From an uncultured Prevotellaceae bacterium (GTDB lineage: Bacteria > Bacteroidota > Bacteroidia > Bacteroidales > Bacteroidaceae): DNA of 64,000 nucleotides. Location of the stretch: NCBI GenBank assembly GCA_900316355.1, contig ONCQ01000004.1:90181-154180 (forward strand), given 5' to 3'. The position numbers and the translations under genes are program-made. The notes under the pieces are model-generated. The model had not been told where the DNA came from. It ran no database searches and saw only the letters and a program-made list of their open reading frames with translations. Positions within the stretch are counted from its first letter, which is position 1, and each line of letters begins with the position of its first letter. Positions 23,359 through 32,119 of this stretch are shown piece after piece.

Positions 23359-24129
23359 TCAATGTACGAATCCGCGTTGCTTAGTATCTTCGATGAAATC
23401 GAGGATATATGTGATTTCAGGTGTCATGGGAAGCTCCTCGCGGATGGTGGCGATGGCATCGGTCAGAGCCATACCGCCCTGGTAGATGATGCGGTAAGCT
23501 TCGTGGATGGTGTTGATGGTATCGCGCTCGAAGCCGCGACGGCGCAGACCCACGATGTTGAGGCCGTAGTAGGCAGCCGGATGGCGGGCGCAGATGGTGT
23601 AGGGGAGCACGCTCTGTGGCACGCCCGTGCCGCCGCTGACCATCGTGTAGCCGCCGATGCGGCAGAACTGGTGCACGAGGACGCAAGCCGAGAGGATGGC
23701 GTGGTCATCGACGGTGACTTCGCCGGCGAGCTTCGAGCAGTTGCCGATGATGATGTCGTTGCCGATGACGTCATCGTGGGCGATGTGGGCGCCCTCCATG
23801 AACAGGTTGTTGGAGCCTACGACGGTCTTGCCCTTGGAGGCGGTGCCGCGGTTGATGGTGACGTTCTCGCGGATTTTGTTGTTATCGCCGATGATGGCTA
23901 ATGATTCCTCGCCGCGGAACTTCAGGTCCTGCGGGATGGCGCTGATGACGGCTCCAGGGAAGAAGATGTTGCCGTTGCCGATGCGTGCGCCGGAGAGGAT
24001 GGTGACGCTGTTCATGAGCGTGTTGTTATCTCCAATCTCCACATTCTTGTCGATGTAGCAGAAGGGACCGATTTCCACGTTTTCACCGATCTTGGCAGCG
24101 GGGTCTATGTATGCGAGAGGGGAAATCAT
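23359..24129 (-). CDS. lpxA: Acyl-[ACP]--UDP-N-acetylglucosamine O-acyltransferase
   Basis: First enzyme of lipid A synthesis; transfers a 3-hydroxyacyl chain to the 3-OH of UDP-GlcNAc in the cytoplasm. The 256-aa protein is a left-handed beta-helix built from hexapeptide repeats (IDPAAKIGENVEIGPFCYID). It has the catalytic His segment GAHIAHDDVIGN and the C-terminal helical part GLRRRGFERDTI. Its position downstream of lpxC-fabZ, with a 56-nt gap, matches Bacteroidetes gene order. Confidence 0.97.
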   Translation of the reverse strand: MISPLAYIDPAAKIGENVEIGPFCYIDKNVEIGDNNTLMNSVTILSGARIGNGNIFFPGAVISAIPQDLKFRGEESLAIIGDNNKIRENVTINRGTASKGKTVVGSNNLFMEGAHIAHDDVIGNDIIIGNCSKLAGEVTVDDHAILSACVLVHQFCRIGGYTMVSGGTGVPQSVLPYTICARHPAAYYGLNIVGLRRRGFERDTINTIHEAYRIIYQGGMALTDAIATIREELPMTPEITYILDFIEDTKQRGFVH

Positions 24130-24185
24130 GATGGTTGATAGTTTATGGTTGATAGTTTAAAGTTGTTGATGGTTTCAACTTTCAA

Positions 24186-25568
24186 CTAATTTTTAATCAC
24201 CTGTGCCACCAGGTCTGCCTCCGCGACGACGTTCTCGCCGACAAAGACGTGGCCGCTCATCTGTACGATGTTGTGGCGGAAGGGAGCGGTGAAGTAGGCT
24301 TTGAAGAGAAGCGTGTCGCCCGGCACCACCTTCTGCGTGAACTTGCAGTTGTCGATGCGTAGGAAATAGGTGCTGTAGTCCTCGGGGTGCTCCAGGTTGC
24401 TGAGCACGAGGATGCCACCCGTCTGGGCGAGGGCCTCGATGAGCAGCACGCCGGGCATCACGGGCTCCCCGGGGAAGTGGCCCTGGAAGAAGGGCTCGTT
24501 GCCAGTGACATTCTTGATGCCCACAATGCTTTGTGCGTCCATCTCGATAATCTTATCCACGAAGAGCATCGGGTAGCGATGGGGCAGGAGCTTCTTGATG
24601 CGGTTGATGTCCATGAGTGGCGGACGGTTGACATCGTAGAACGGTGCCTGCACCTTGTGCGTGCGTATCTCCTTGCGCATCAGACGCGCGAACTTGTTGT
24701 TGACGGTGTGTCCGGGGCGCGTGGCGATGATGCGGCCCTTGATGGGCTTGCCGATGAGCGCCATATCGCCGATGATATCGAGGAGTTTGTGGCGCGCGGG
24801 CTCGTTCTCCCATTGCAGCGGCTTGGTCTGCAGGAAGCCCAGCTCCGTGGCGTCGTGGTGGGGGGCACCGATGCGCTTGGCGAGCTTGTCGATTTCTTCC
24901 TGTGTCTTCTGGTTCTCGTAGATGACGATGGCGTTGTCCAGGTCACCGCCTTTGATGAGGCCGGCCTCCAGCATCATCTCCACCTCGCGCACGAAGCAGA
25001 AGGTGCGGGCGGGAGCAATCTCCTGCTCAAAATTCGCCATGTCATCGAGGGTAGCGAACTGGCTGCTCAGCACTTTCGACTGGAAGGCTATCATGGCCGT
25101 GATGCTGAACTGCTCGTCGGGAAGAATGGTGATGCAGCTGCCTTTCTCATCGTCGCGCACCTCGATTTTCTTGTGCACGACGTAGTAGTCCTTGGGCGCG
25201 TTCTGCTCCACGACGCCTACGTGGCGGATGTTCTCGACATAGATCTCCGCGGAGCCGTCAAGAATAGGCACCTCGGGGCCGTTGACCTGGATGAGGCAGT
25301 TGTCAACGCCCAGCGCGTAGAGGGCCGCGAGGGCGTGCTCCACCGTGCTGCAGCGTGCCTCGCCCTTGGCCAGCACCGTGCCGCGCGTGGTCTCCACCAC
25401 GTTCTCGGCAACGGCGTCGATGATTGGTTCACCGGGGAGGTCGATGCGCTGAATCTTGTAGCCGTAGTTCTCAGGGGCGGGGTTGAAGGTCACGACCAGA
25501 TTCAGACCTGTGTGCAGGCCCTTGCCGTGTAGCGTGAAACTGCCGCCTAAAGTATTTTGTTTTAACAT
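24186..25568 (-). CDS. lpxC-fabZ: Bifunctional UDP-3-O-acyl-GlcNAc deacetylase / 3-hydroxyacyl-ACP dehydratase
   Basis: Single 460-aa polypeptide fusing two enzymes. LpxC (residues about 1-310) commits lipid A synthesis; zinc ligands are visible in CSTVEHALAAL and in ARHKLLDIIGD. FabZ (about 315-460) dehydrates 3-hydroxyacyl-ACP in fatty acid synthesis, with LLPHRYPMLFVD, the catalytic His in GHFPGEPVMPG and the acid Glu in VLLIEALAQ. The fusion is normal for Bacteroidetes and links the two pathways that share 3-hydroxyacyl-ACP. It lies between lpxD (73-nt gap) and lpxA. Confidence 0.97.
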   Translation of the reverse strand: MLKQNTLGGSFTLHGKGLHTGLNLVVTFNPAPENYGYKIQRIDLPGEPIIDAVAENVVETTRGTVLAKGEARCSTVEHALAALYALGVDNCLIQVNGPEVPILDGSAEIYVENIRHVGVVEQNAPKDYYVVHKKIEVRDDEKGSCITILPDEQFSITAMIAFQSKVLSSQFATLDDMANFEQEIAPARTFCFVREVEMMLEAGLIKGGDLDNAIVIYENQKTQEEIDKLAKRIGAPHHDATELGFLQTKPLQWENEPARHKLLDIIGDMALIGKPIKGRIIATRPGHTVNNKFARLMRKEIRTHKVQAPFYDVNRPPLMDINRIKKLLPHRYPMLFVDKIIEMDAQSIVGIKNVTGNEPFFQGHFPGEPVMPGVLLIEALAQTGGILVLSNLEHPEDYSTYFLRIDNCKFTQKVVPGDTLLFKAYFTAPFRHNIVQMSGHVFVGENVVAEADLVAQVIKN

Positions 25569-25641
25569 ATTCTCAAATTGTAGTGTTTCCTGTATGACAT
25601 CTCAAACAGGATTTTGTTTAATCCATGTCACCCGTCAGTAC

Positions 25642-26691
25642 TCACTTCTCATCTTTCAGCTTCTCTCTCAGCTCCTTCACTTCTTTCTGAAGTTCGCGCA
25701 GCTCGGTAGCCATCTCTGGCAGCGTCTTATAAACGGCAGCGGCGCGCGACCACACTTTCGGGTCGATGGCGGGGTAGCCCATGAGGGTCTGTCCGGGCTT
25801 GCGCACATTGCCGGGTACGCCGCTTTGGGCGCCCACGGTGGTGTGGTCAGCCACGCTGATGTGTCCGGCGATGCCCACCTGACCGGTGAACGTGCACCAT
25901 TCGCCCACCTTTGTGGAGCCGGCGATGCCCACTTGTGAGCAGAGCACGGTGTGGCTCTGTATCTCTACGTTGTGGCCCACCTGCACCAGGTTGTCGATCT
26001 TCACGCCCTTGTGGATGATGGTGGCGCCCATCGTGGCGCGGTCCACGCAGGCGTTGGCGCCCAGTTCCACGTCGTCCTCCAGCACGGCGATGCCAATCTG
26101 GGGAATCTTCTCGTAGCCGTCGGGCGTGGGGGCAAAGCCGAAGCCGTCAGCACCCACCACGCTGCCGGCATGGAGGATGCAGCGGTCGCCCACGATGCAG
26201 TCGTGATAGACGACACAGTTGGAATAGAGGATGCAGTCGCTGCCCACCTTGGCATTGGGACCTACGGTGGCATGGGGGTGCAGCTCGGTGCCGTCGCCGA
26301 TGACGGCATTGTCGCCTACCGCCGCAAAGGGGGCGAGATAGACGTCCTTGCCAATCTTGGCCGTCGGCGCCACATACGCCAGCGGGTCGATGCCCGTGCG
26401 CTTGGGCTTCATACTCTCATAGAGCATCAGCAGCTTACCCAGCGCCTCGCGCGGGTTTTCCACGCGGATGAGCGTGGGCTTCACGGGTTGTGCGGGCTGG
26501 AAACTGTTGGGCACCAGCACCACCGACGAAGCCGTCTGGTAGATGTAGGGCTCGTATTTCGGGTCGGAGAGGAAGGACAATGCGCCTTCCACACCCTCTT
26601 CAATCTTGGCAAAGGTATGCACGGCTTTCGAGGCGTCGCCTTCGACGGTGCCGTGGAGATGGGTTGCGATTTGTTGAGCGGTGAAATTCAT
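25642..26691 (-). CDS. lpxD: UDP-3-O-(3-hydroxyacyl)glucosamine N-acyltransferase
   Basis: Third step of lipid A assembly; N-acylates UDP-3-O-acyl-glucosamine. The 349-aa protein has the uridine-binding N-terminal domain (residues 1-100), the left-handed beta-helix of hexapeptide repeats (YVAPTAKIGKDVYLAP) and the catalytic His in LVQVGHNVEI. The C-terminal helix ends in a charged coiled coil (LRELQKEVKELREKLKDEK) used for trimer packing. First gene of the lipid A operon in this window. Confidence 0.97.
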   Translation of the reverse strand: MNFTAQQIATHLHGTVEGDASKAVHTFAKIEEGVEGALSFLSDPKYEPYIYQTASSVVLVPNSFQPAQPVKPTLIRVENPREALGKLLMLYESMKPKRTGIDPLAYVAPTAKIGKDVYLAPFAAVGDNAVIGDGTELHPHATVGPNAKVGSDCILYSNCVVYHDCIVGDRCILHAGSVVGADGFGFAPTPDGYEKIPQIGIAVLEDDVELGANACVDRATMGATIIHKGVKIDNLVQVGHNVEIQSHTVLCSQVGIAGSTKVGEWCTFTGQVGIAGHISVADHTTVGAQSGVPGNVRKPGQTLMGYPAIDPKVWSRAAAVYKTLPEMATELRELQKEVKELREKLKDEK

Positions 26692-26724
26692 GTGGGCTGT
26701 TGAACAATCGTACTATTTGCGGGG

Positions 26725-26732
26725 CAAAGTTA
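26725..26732 (-). promoter_or_regulatory. -7 element of the lpxD operon promoter
   Basis: TAACTTTG on the minus strand, matching TAnnTTTG, about 33 nt before the lpxD ATG. I see no good TTTG at the expected -33 distance, so it is a tentative call. Confidence 0.4.
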
Positions 26733-26803
26733 CAAAAAAAGATAAATGGCACCTATTTTTTGCAAGTTTTTTTGCCTTTGTGCACAAAAAACGACCATTT
26801 CTC

Positions 26804-29074
26804 CTACATGACGCCCTTTTTTCTGCGTCGCAGAGAGTAGATGGCGATGCCGTGGCTGAGCTTCTTGGAGAGGCGCATCGCGCGAGCCTCGGAGGTTAGC
26901 CAGCGGCCCAGGTAGTTGAGGCTGCGGTTGCTGTATTCGAAGTGGGTCTGACGGCGCACCTCGTTGGCGATTTCCGTGGTGCTCAGCCATTCGCACTCGC
27001 CCTTGCCGTCGGCCACGGGCTCAAAGACATCCAGCAGGTACTCCACCTCCGGGCGCTGGTTGGCGAAGGCGGCGTTGTAGGCTTCAATCTGCTGCACCTC
27101 CTCGGGCGTGAAGTAGCAGCGGCGCTGCTGTCCGTAGAGCTCACGCAAGGCCTGGCTGTAGAGCTCCTCATATCGGATGCTACTGCGCAGGTCGATGAGC
27201 TGTCCCTCGCGGATCTCTGCCACGATGAAACGGCGACTTCCGCTGGGGTCGGCCAGCACATCGTTCATGTTCGTCGTAGCGATGAACGAGGCGCGGCGCG
27301 GCAATTCGGAGATGGCGCTGCTGTAGGGGCGGCGCATCTTCACGCTGCTTTTCTGCAGCAGGTTCTTTAGGAAACCCTGCTGCAGCTTCTCGCTGATTTG
27401 GTTGAATTCATCGAGGTTGATGAGCAGGCTGCTGGTCAGCATACGCTCCACTTCCTGCTTGCTGGAGAAGTCCACCAACTCGCGGTAACCGTCGCCGCGC
27501 AGCTCAGGCGGTAGGATGAACTGCCCGAAGGTGCTCTTGCCGCAGCCCTGCAGGCCTATCAGCAGCGGCACCACGGCATTGCCGTGGCCGGTGTTAAACT
27601 CCTCCCATTGTGCCACCATGCCCAGGAACCACGTGTGGAACCACTCTCTCCAATGCGGGTTGCGGTTGGGCACGCGGTCAGCCAGCGCGCCGATGTGGTC
27701 GGTCTTGCCGTCCCATTTGTCCTTCACCTCGCGCAGGTAGGCCTGTGCCGTGTTGTAGGAGCGGATGCGCGTGGACCCTAAGAAGCGGCGCATGTCGCGG
27801 TCGAAGACCTCGATGCCGTGCTCGTGGGCTTCCTGGATCATCGTGTTCATCACGCGCGTGTCCAGCGGACGGAAGACATAGCTGTTGGAATGGTTGGGGC
27901 GCCACTCCACGCTGTTCGTCAGCTCGTTGAAGCGCAGGTCGTAGCGCTGGTTCATAAACGCCTGCAGCATCATCGTCAGCTCCTGCATGCCGTGGGGGTG
28001 GTTCTTTGTGGGGCGCAGCGGATGCGCCAGATAGATGCTCTCGGCAATCTCGCGGGCGCGCTCGCGGCTGTCCAAATGTGTAAATGCCCAATACTGCGCC
28101 TGATATAGCGTTTCCTCTATTGGCATCCCCAATGCGATGCATTCCTCCACGATGAGCGCAAACTGCTCCTCGCCGCATCTCCTCGCCGCCTCGGCATCCT
28201 TTCCTCCCTTTCTCTCCGCCTCGGCATCCATTCCTCCCTTTCTCTTCGCTTCGGCATCCTTTTCTCGGTTTTTCTCCGTTTCTGAATCTTTCCCTCGGCC
28301 CCTCTCTGTCTCAGCATCTTTGTCCGTGTGCTCCTGCCATAGCTCGTTCATCTTCTTCACCGCCAGGGCGAAGCGCATCTCATAGAAATGTCTGGTCTTC
28401 GTGCTCGGGACGATAGACTCCTCACCGTACTCGCGGCTGCGGTCCTGCTTCTCGGCGACGCCCTGTGCCAGATCCTGCGGCTGTATGCGTAGCGCCGATG
28501 CCTCGGGGTTGTAGAACGCCTCGGGGTCCCATGTCCAGCGGAACGTGTCGGAGGGCTCGCCGCTCTTGCTCTTGAGGGGCTTGCCGATGACGGCGCTATA
28601 GACTGCGGCGCAACGCTCGTAGAGCAGGTGGTGGAAGTGGCCGGCCACCGTTGCTTCGCTGGGCAGTGTGCCGTCGGCACATGTGCCGCGCACCAGGATC
28701 TTCACGCTCTTGCCGCTGGCACCCGTCATGGCGGCCAGCGTCGTGGGCCATGCCGCCACCTTCTGCTTCACCTCCGTGATGCCGTCGTCGTCGAGGTCGC
28801 TGACTTCCAGCAGCGCTACACCGTTGTAGCGCATCTCCACTTCCCCTGAGCGACGCTTGTGCGCCTCCAGGCCCGGGCAGATGAGCGGCAGGGAGTTCGT
28901 GAGTTCAAGTCGAAAGGACGGTAGAAGCGGGGGGTAAACCGTCCGTAGTGCTTCTACCGTCTCCTTCTTCTTGGCATCATCTCTGATGCGAGCCATCAGC
29001 GGCTCCATACCCAAGGTGCTGACGACTTCTCTCTTACTCCTGATTGTTTTCCTATGAATAGTGCATTTAATCAT
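26804..29074 (-). CDS. VapE-like ATPase/primase protein with BT4734-like N-terminal domain
   Basis: Protein of 756 aa. The N-terminal region (about residues 15-200) resembles the BT4734-like domain linked to primase folds (FRLELTNSLPLICPGLEAHK, ASGKSVKILVRG). The C-terminal half is a virulence-associated E (VapE) helicase-type ATPase with Walker A GLQGCGKST and downstream LINLDEFNQ and ATTNMNDVL. Such proteins occur in phages, integrative elements and as lone genes. No integrase, capsid or phage gene is adjacent. I chose the ATG at 29072-29074 because an excellent promoter (29098-29129) overlaps the more upstream in-frame ATG at 29128. A 30-bp tandem repeat encodes a charged linker (KDAEAERKGG-type units). 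Confidence 0.82.
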   Translation of the reverse strand: MIKCTIHRKTIRSKREVVSTLGMEPLMARIRDDAKKKETVEALRTVYPPLLPSFRLELTNSLPLICPGLEAHKRRSGEVEMRYNGVALLEVSDLDDDGITEVKQKVAAWPTTLAAMTGASGKSVKILVRGTCADGTLPSEATVAGHFHHLLYERCAAVYSAVIGKPLKSKSGEPSDTFRWTWDPEAFYNPEASALRIQPQDLAQGVAEKQDRSREYGEESIVPSTKTRHFYEMRFALAVKKMNELWQEHTDKDAETERGRGKDSETEKNREKDAEAKRKGGMDAEAERKGGKDAEAARRCGEEQFALIVEECIALGMPIEETLYQAQYWAFTHLDSRERAREIAESIYLAHPLRPTKNHPHGMQELTMMLQAFMNQRYDLRFNELTNSVEWRPNHSNSYVFRPLDTRVMNTMIQEAHEHGIEVFDRDMRRFLGSTRIRSYNTAQAYLREVKDKWDGKTDHIGALADRVPNRNPHWREWFHTWFLGMVAQWEEFNTGHGNAVVPLLIGLQGCGKSTFGQFILPPELRGDGYRELVDFSSKQEVERMLTSSLLINLDEFNQISEKLQQGFLKNLLQKSSVKMRRPYSSAISELPRRASFIATTNMNDVLADPSGSRRFIVAEIREGQLIDLRSSIRYEELYSQALRELYGQQRRCYFTPEEVQQIEAYNAAFANQRPEVEYLLDVFEPVADGKGECEWLSTTEIANEVRRQTHFEYSNRSLNYLGRWLTSEARAMRLSKKLSHGIAIYSLRRRKKGVM
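28191..28322 (-). repeat. 30-bp tandem repeat inside the VapE-like gene
   Basis: About 4.4 consecutive 30-bp units, each starting TCGGCATCC or a variant on the plus strand. They encode 10-residue units such as KDAEAERKGG, MDAEAERKGG and KDSETEKNRE. The units join the N-terminal and ATPase halves and probably form a charged helical linker whose length can change by slippage. Confidence 0.85.
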
Positions 29075-29097
29075 GCGCCAAACCTCTCTTTCTGCGA

Positions 29098-29129
29098 CAA
29101 AGGTATGATAATCCTTCCAACTGTGCAAA
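29098..29129 (-). promoter_or_regulatory. Promoter of the VapE-like gene
   Basis: Minus-strand TTTG (29126-29129), 20 nt, then TACCTTTG (29098-29105): a full match to the Bacteroidetes consensus. The ATG at 29074 lies about 24 nt downstream of the -7 box, which fixes the gene start. Confidence 0.8.
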
Positions 29130-29368
29130 TATTTTCACCAAAAAATGCTTCTTTGATGTAAAAATCTTGCATTATACATTTCATTTATCCACCTTTCTTT
29201 CTTATGTTCCACCCATATAACTTTCTGTGTATAAATTATTCCATTCCTATCAGGTGGACATTCCTCTATTTTCTTAAACCCTATGTGATTTTCCTATTTC
29301 TCCTTCTTTTACATATTTTTTCCTACCTTCCACATACTTTTTCTCCTCCTCCACAAGCCTTTGTCAAG

Positions 29369-29495
29369 AAGGATGCATCCTTATGTCCATAAGGACGTGT
29401 CCTTCTCGCCATAAGGACACGTCCTTTAAGCATTTGCCACCAGTGGCAAATCCCATCACACCATGCTCTTACGCCTTGTCCCACCAGTGGGACAA
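29369..29495. repeat. Cluster of five short palindromes
   Basis: The roughly 480-base gap between the VapE-like gene and the next lipoprotein gene is AT-rich on its VapE side and has no credible gene. Its other half holds AAGGATGCATCCTT (29369-29382), AAGGACGTGTCCTT (29391-29404), its reverse complement AAGGACACGTCCTT (29413-29426), TTTGCCACCAGTGGCAAA (29433-29450) and TTGTCCCACCAGTGGGACAA (29476-29495). The second and third units share a preceding AT; the fourth and fifth share the core CCACCAGTGG. Confidence 0.85.
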
Positions 29496-29535
29496 CAAAA
29501 AGCCCCACGCTCTTCCTTGCGGAAGCCGTGGGGCT
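29494..29535 (-). terminator. Rho-independent terminator of the lipoprotein gene
   Basis: Stem AGCCCCACG / CGTGGGGCT with an inner CTTCC/GGAAG extension, followed on the minus strand by TTTTTGTTG. It lies 24 nt after the stop codon at 29559. Confidence 0.9.
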
Positions 29536-29558
29536 GATGAGTAGTGATATGCCCGGGG

Positions 29559-30422
29559 TTAGCGACCCATACCTTTCACGAGGAAGGTGTAGATGTCACT
29601 CTCCTGGTTGTTGGTCTCGGGGACGCCCGATACCTTGATGACACCGAGAGCTGTTGCCCTTTTGGCTGCTTCATCAACGGTGCCGACGAGGATGATGTCG
29701 CCGACGGTGATGTTGTTGATGAATGTCTTTACATCGCCTACGTTATAGCGATCTCTGAATGCATTCAGGACGCTGTTGTACTTGGCATTGGTGTAGTCAA
29801 AATGATTCACCCTTACCATGCGTATGTTTGGAGCCAAGGTGCGGATGGCCTTGGAGGAGGCAGTACCTGCATCCTTGTCGTAGGAGATGACGACATGGTG
29901 ATGCTTGACATCGGTGTCGTTGCCGGTGTTGATAGCTGTAGCCTTGCCGCCGGAGAAGTAGAGGGCGTTGTTGGCTCCCAAAGTCGGGTTCTCCCAGAGA
30001 TTGAAGGATGTTTCCGTCAGCGTGTAGTCGGCAGCGAAAACTTTCAGATACTTGGTGCCCGTCCATTCATCACCGATGGAATTGGTTACTGTAGCTCGGA
30101 GCTGAACTTCAAGGACGGAGTCGGGAAATACGGGGAGAAGGAAATCGTATTCCATTTTCTTCCGCGTTCCGCTTAATTCTATGGTTTCAAGCTTCGTTTC
30201 GCCATTGTAACCGTCGCGAGATGAAATGACCAACTTTTCAAGGGTTCCCTGAGGCGAGTTGATGTCCATCTTGAAGAAATAATGTCGTCCGCCGAGTACG
30301 CTGTCTGCTTTAGCCCAGTCTGCTATAATATATACGGGAGATTCATCCTCTTTATTATCGGAACAAGCCCAGTTGAAAGCGCCCAAGAGGATGATGGCTA
30401 AGAGGGGAAAGAATTTCTTCAT
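29559..30422 (-). CDS. Putative lipoprotein of unknown function
   Basis: Protein of 287 aa with signal peptide and lipobox (GAFNWAC), then an acidic stretch (SDNKEDES). No domain is recognised. The body is rich in beta-strand-like segments (YIIADWAKADSVLGG, TLEKLVISSRDGYNG), so a surface or periplasmic beta-sandwich is plausible. The last 50 residues contain a hydrophobic repeat (ITVGDIILVGTVDE). It is the third gene after an outer-membrane protein gene and another lipoprotein gene; hairpins separate it from its neighbours on both sides. Confidence 0.75.
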   Translation of the reverse strand: MKKFFPLLAIILLGAFNWACSDNKEDESPVYIIADWAKADSVLGGRHYFFKMDINSPQGTLEKLVISSRDGYNGETKLETIELSGTRKKMEYDFLLPVFPDSVLEVQLRATVTNSIGDEWTGTKYLKVFAADYTLTETSFNLWENPTLGANNALYFSGGKATAINTGNDTDVKHHHVVISYDKDAGTASSKAIRTLAPNIRMVRVNHFDYTNAKYNSVLNAFRDRYNVGDVKTFINNITVGDIILVGTVDEAAKRATALGVIKVSGVPETNNQESDIYTFLVKGMGR

Positions 30423-30448
30423 TTGTCTGTTGTGTGTGAAAACTCTAA

Positions 30449-30482
30449 AATCCCGCCCTCTTCAGAGCGAAAGGGCGGGATT
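30449..30482 (-). terminator. Terminator between two lipoprotein genes
   Basis: Perfect 11-bp stem AATCCCGCCCT / AGGGCGGGATT with a 12-nt loop, followed on the minus strand by TTTAGAGTTTTC. It lies 22 nt past the stop at 30504. Read-through would be needed to express the next gene, since I see no separate promoter in the short gap. Confidence 0.85.
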
Positions 30483-30503
30483 AAAGAAATGGTGTAGATG
30501 GGA

Positions 30504-31028
30504 TTACTTCTGGAGCTGCTTCTTCTGCAGTTCAACCTGCTGCTTCTGGAGCTCAACCTGCTTCTCTACCACGCAGGGGAGGCAGTGGTTGTGGCTCTCG
30601 CGGATCTTGTAAGCGCGAATCAGAGCGGTTCTCTTCCATTCTCTTCCGAGGAAGAGCTTTTCTTTCTCGGCGGTCTGGCGAACAACCTGGAAGTAGCGAG
30701 CTTCGGGGAACTGTTCTGTAACCTTGTAGGTAGCCTTTCTGAGCATACGGGGCAGCATGCGAGTGTTGACACCGTTGGTCAGGTTGGTCATCTTCTTGTT
30801 GCTGCTATCGTATTCAACGCCGTTGACGGTGTGAATCTGATAGAACACGCTCAACCATGTGCTGTAGGTTACGGATACCTCTGTCTCACCCAAGAACTCC
30901 ATGTCATCGTTGGAATAAATCAGCTGGGTGATTTGCGGACTGAAGGACCGAGTGCTGGTCGTTGTTCCGCAGCTGGTGAAGAGCATTGCTGCCACACCAA
31001 CCATGAATAGATATTTCAAATTCTTCAT
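30504..31028 (-). CDS. Small lipoprotein of unknown function
   Basis: Protein of 174 aa with signal peptide and lipobox (AAMLFTSC). No known domain is recognised. The C-terminus is a Gln/Lys-rich heptad-like stretch (VEKQVELQKQQVELQKKQ) with an exact QVELQK duplication, suggesting a short coiled coil. Two Cys residues sit just before it (HNHCLPC-type spacing). It begins 44 nt after the outer-membrane protein gene, so both probably share that promoter. Confidence 0.72.
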   Translation of the reverse strand: MKNLKYLFMVGVAAMLFTSCGTTTSTRSFSPQITQLIYSNDDMEFLGETEVSVTYSTWLSVFYQIHTVNGVEYDSSNKKMTNLTNGVNTRMLPRMLRKATYKVTEQFPEARYFQVVRQTAEKEKLFLGREWKRTALIRAYKIRESHNHCLPCVVEKQVELQKQQVELQKKQLQK

Positions 31029-31072
31029 GTCCTTGTTAACTTAAAGTGTAAAAAGTGTGAGGAGAGGACCGA

Positions 31073-31885
31073 TTAACGGTTGAAGTAGTATGACAGGGTC
31101 AGACGAACCTGGCTGCCCCATTGGCCTTTGCGACCCTTCACAGCGTCCCAAGTCTGGTTGCCCAGCTGGTTGTTGGGGAGGTTTACATGAGTAAGCTGAG
31201 TAGCATCCGGCGAATACTTTACAATTGCGTCGTTGTCACCAGTCTTAGCGCTGGAGCGTGCCTTCAGAGCACCATCCCACCTTGTGCCGATGCCATACTC
31301 AACGCCGAGAGCCAGAGGCAGACGAGCGATGAAAGCCTGCAGACCGATGAATGCGTTAGCACCGAACTGAATGTTGCGAATACGTACATTGTTGTAGCTC
31401 TTTGTACCATCCACTTCAGCATTGTAAGTGATAGTGTTGCGCTTCCAACCGAGGATACCCTCTACGCCAGCGTAAACATCGAGCAGGTTGCTCTTTGTGA
31501 AGTGGTAAGCGAAGCCGGGACGGAACTGGTTGTCAGCCTCTACCCATTTTGTGCTCTGGGTCTCTGCAACGACGCCTTCAGCCTCATCCATTGTACCCTT
31601 GAAGCTTTCGCGCTGCTTCCAGAACTTCATACCCATGCGGAGTTCCAAGTTGTCTGTAGCCATGTACTTCAAGTTGATGATAGGGAGAACATGGAACTGA
31701 CCTGACTTAGGACCCTCATCTGTTTTAAAGAGGTCTGTCTCAGCACCTACATAGAGGCCGAAAGTGCCTTTCATAGGACGGTTACCTGTAGCGTACTTCT
31801 TTGCAGAAGGAGCACCCTCAGAAATTTGAGCAGATGCAGTCATAGCGAAGCAAGCCATGAGAGCAGAGAAAAGAATCTTCTTCAT
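31073..31885 (-). CDS. Outer-membrane beta-barrel protein
   Basis: Protein of 270 aa with a clear signal peptide (MKKILFSALMACFAMTASAQ). Alternating amphipathic strands run through the rest (GTFGLYVGAETDLF, NLELRMGMKFWK, LALGVEYGIGTRWDG), and it ends in VRLTLSYYFNR, typical of small outer-membrane barrels. It belongs to no porin family I can name with certainty. It has a strong promoter and a leader of about 80 nt, fitting an abundant envelope protein. Two lipoprotein genes follow on the same strand. Confidence 0.8.
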   Translation of the reverse strand: MKKILFSALMACFAMTASAQISEGAPSAKKYATGNRPMKGTFGLYVGAETDLFKTDEGPKSGQFHVLPIINLKYMATDNLELRMGMKFWKQRESFKGTMDEAEGVVAETQSTKWVEADNQFRPGFAYHFTKSNLLDVYAGVEGILGWKRNTITYNAEVDGTKSYNNVRIRNIQFGANAFIGLQAFIARLPLALGVEYGIGTRWDGALKARSSAKTGDNDAIVKYSPDATQLTHVNLPNNQLGNQTWDAVKGRKGQWGSQVRLTLSYYFNR

Positions 31886-31971
31886 TTTTAATTTGTCTTT
31901 AATGGTTAATAATTAAGAAGAATAAATAATGTTTGTTTTGTTAAATTTCACTTTCATTTCTAAATGCAGTG

Positions 31972-32004
31972 CAAAGGTATGTCATTATTTATTACCTTAC
32001 ACAA
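31972..32004 (-). promoter_or_regulatory. Promoter of the outer-membrane protein gene
   Basis: Minus-strand TTG (32002-32004), 22 nt, then TACCTTTG (31972-31979). The leader of about 80 nt to the ATG at 31885 is AT-rich. The rest of the gap 31886-32119 shows no gene. Confidence 0.7.
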
Positions 32005-32119
32005 CATTTTATGTTAAAAAATATTAAACACCACTACAAATGTTATTTAAACAAGTGTTAAATGTTGAAATGTTGTCTTTCTCACCCTAAAAAAGTCCGA
32101 TTTGTGCATTCTATGGTGC

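Noticed and set aside
28191-28322. Possible CRISPR-like array of 30-bp repeats
   Set aside because: Units are directly adjacent with no spacers and encode an in-frame protein linker.
29075-29128. Upstream in-frame ATG for the VapE-like gene
   Set aside because: It coincides with the -33 element of a perfect promoter, so it would not be transcribed.
29204-29392. Small plus-strand open frame in the VapE-side gap
   Set aside because: Phe/Pro-rich translation of AT-rich DNA, overlaps the first palindrome, no promoter in the right place.
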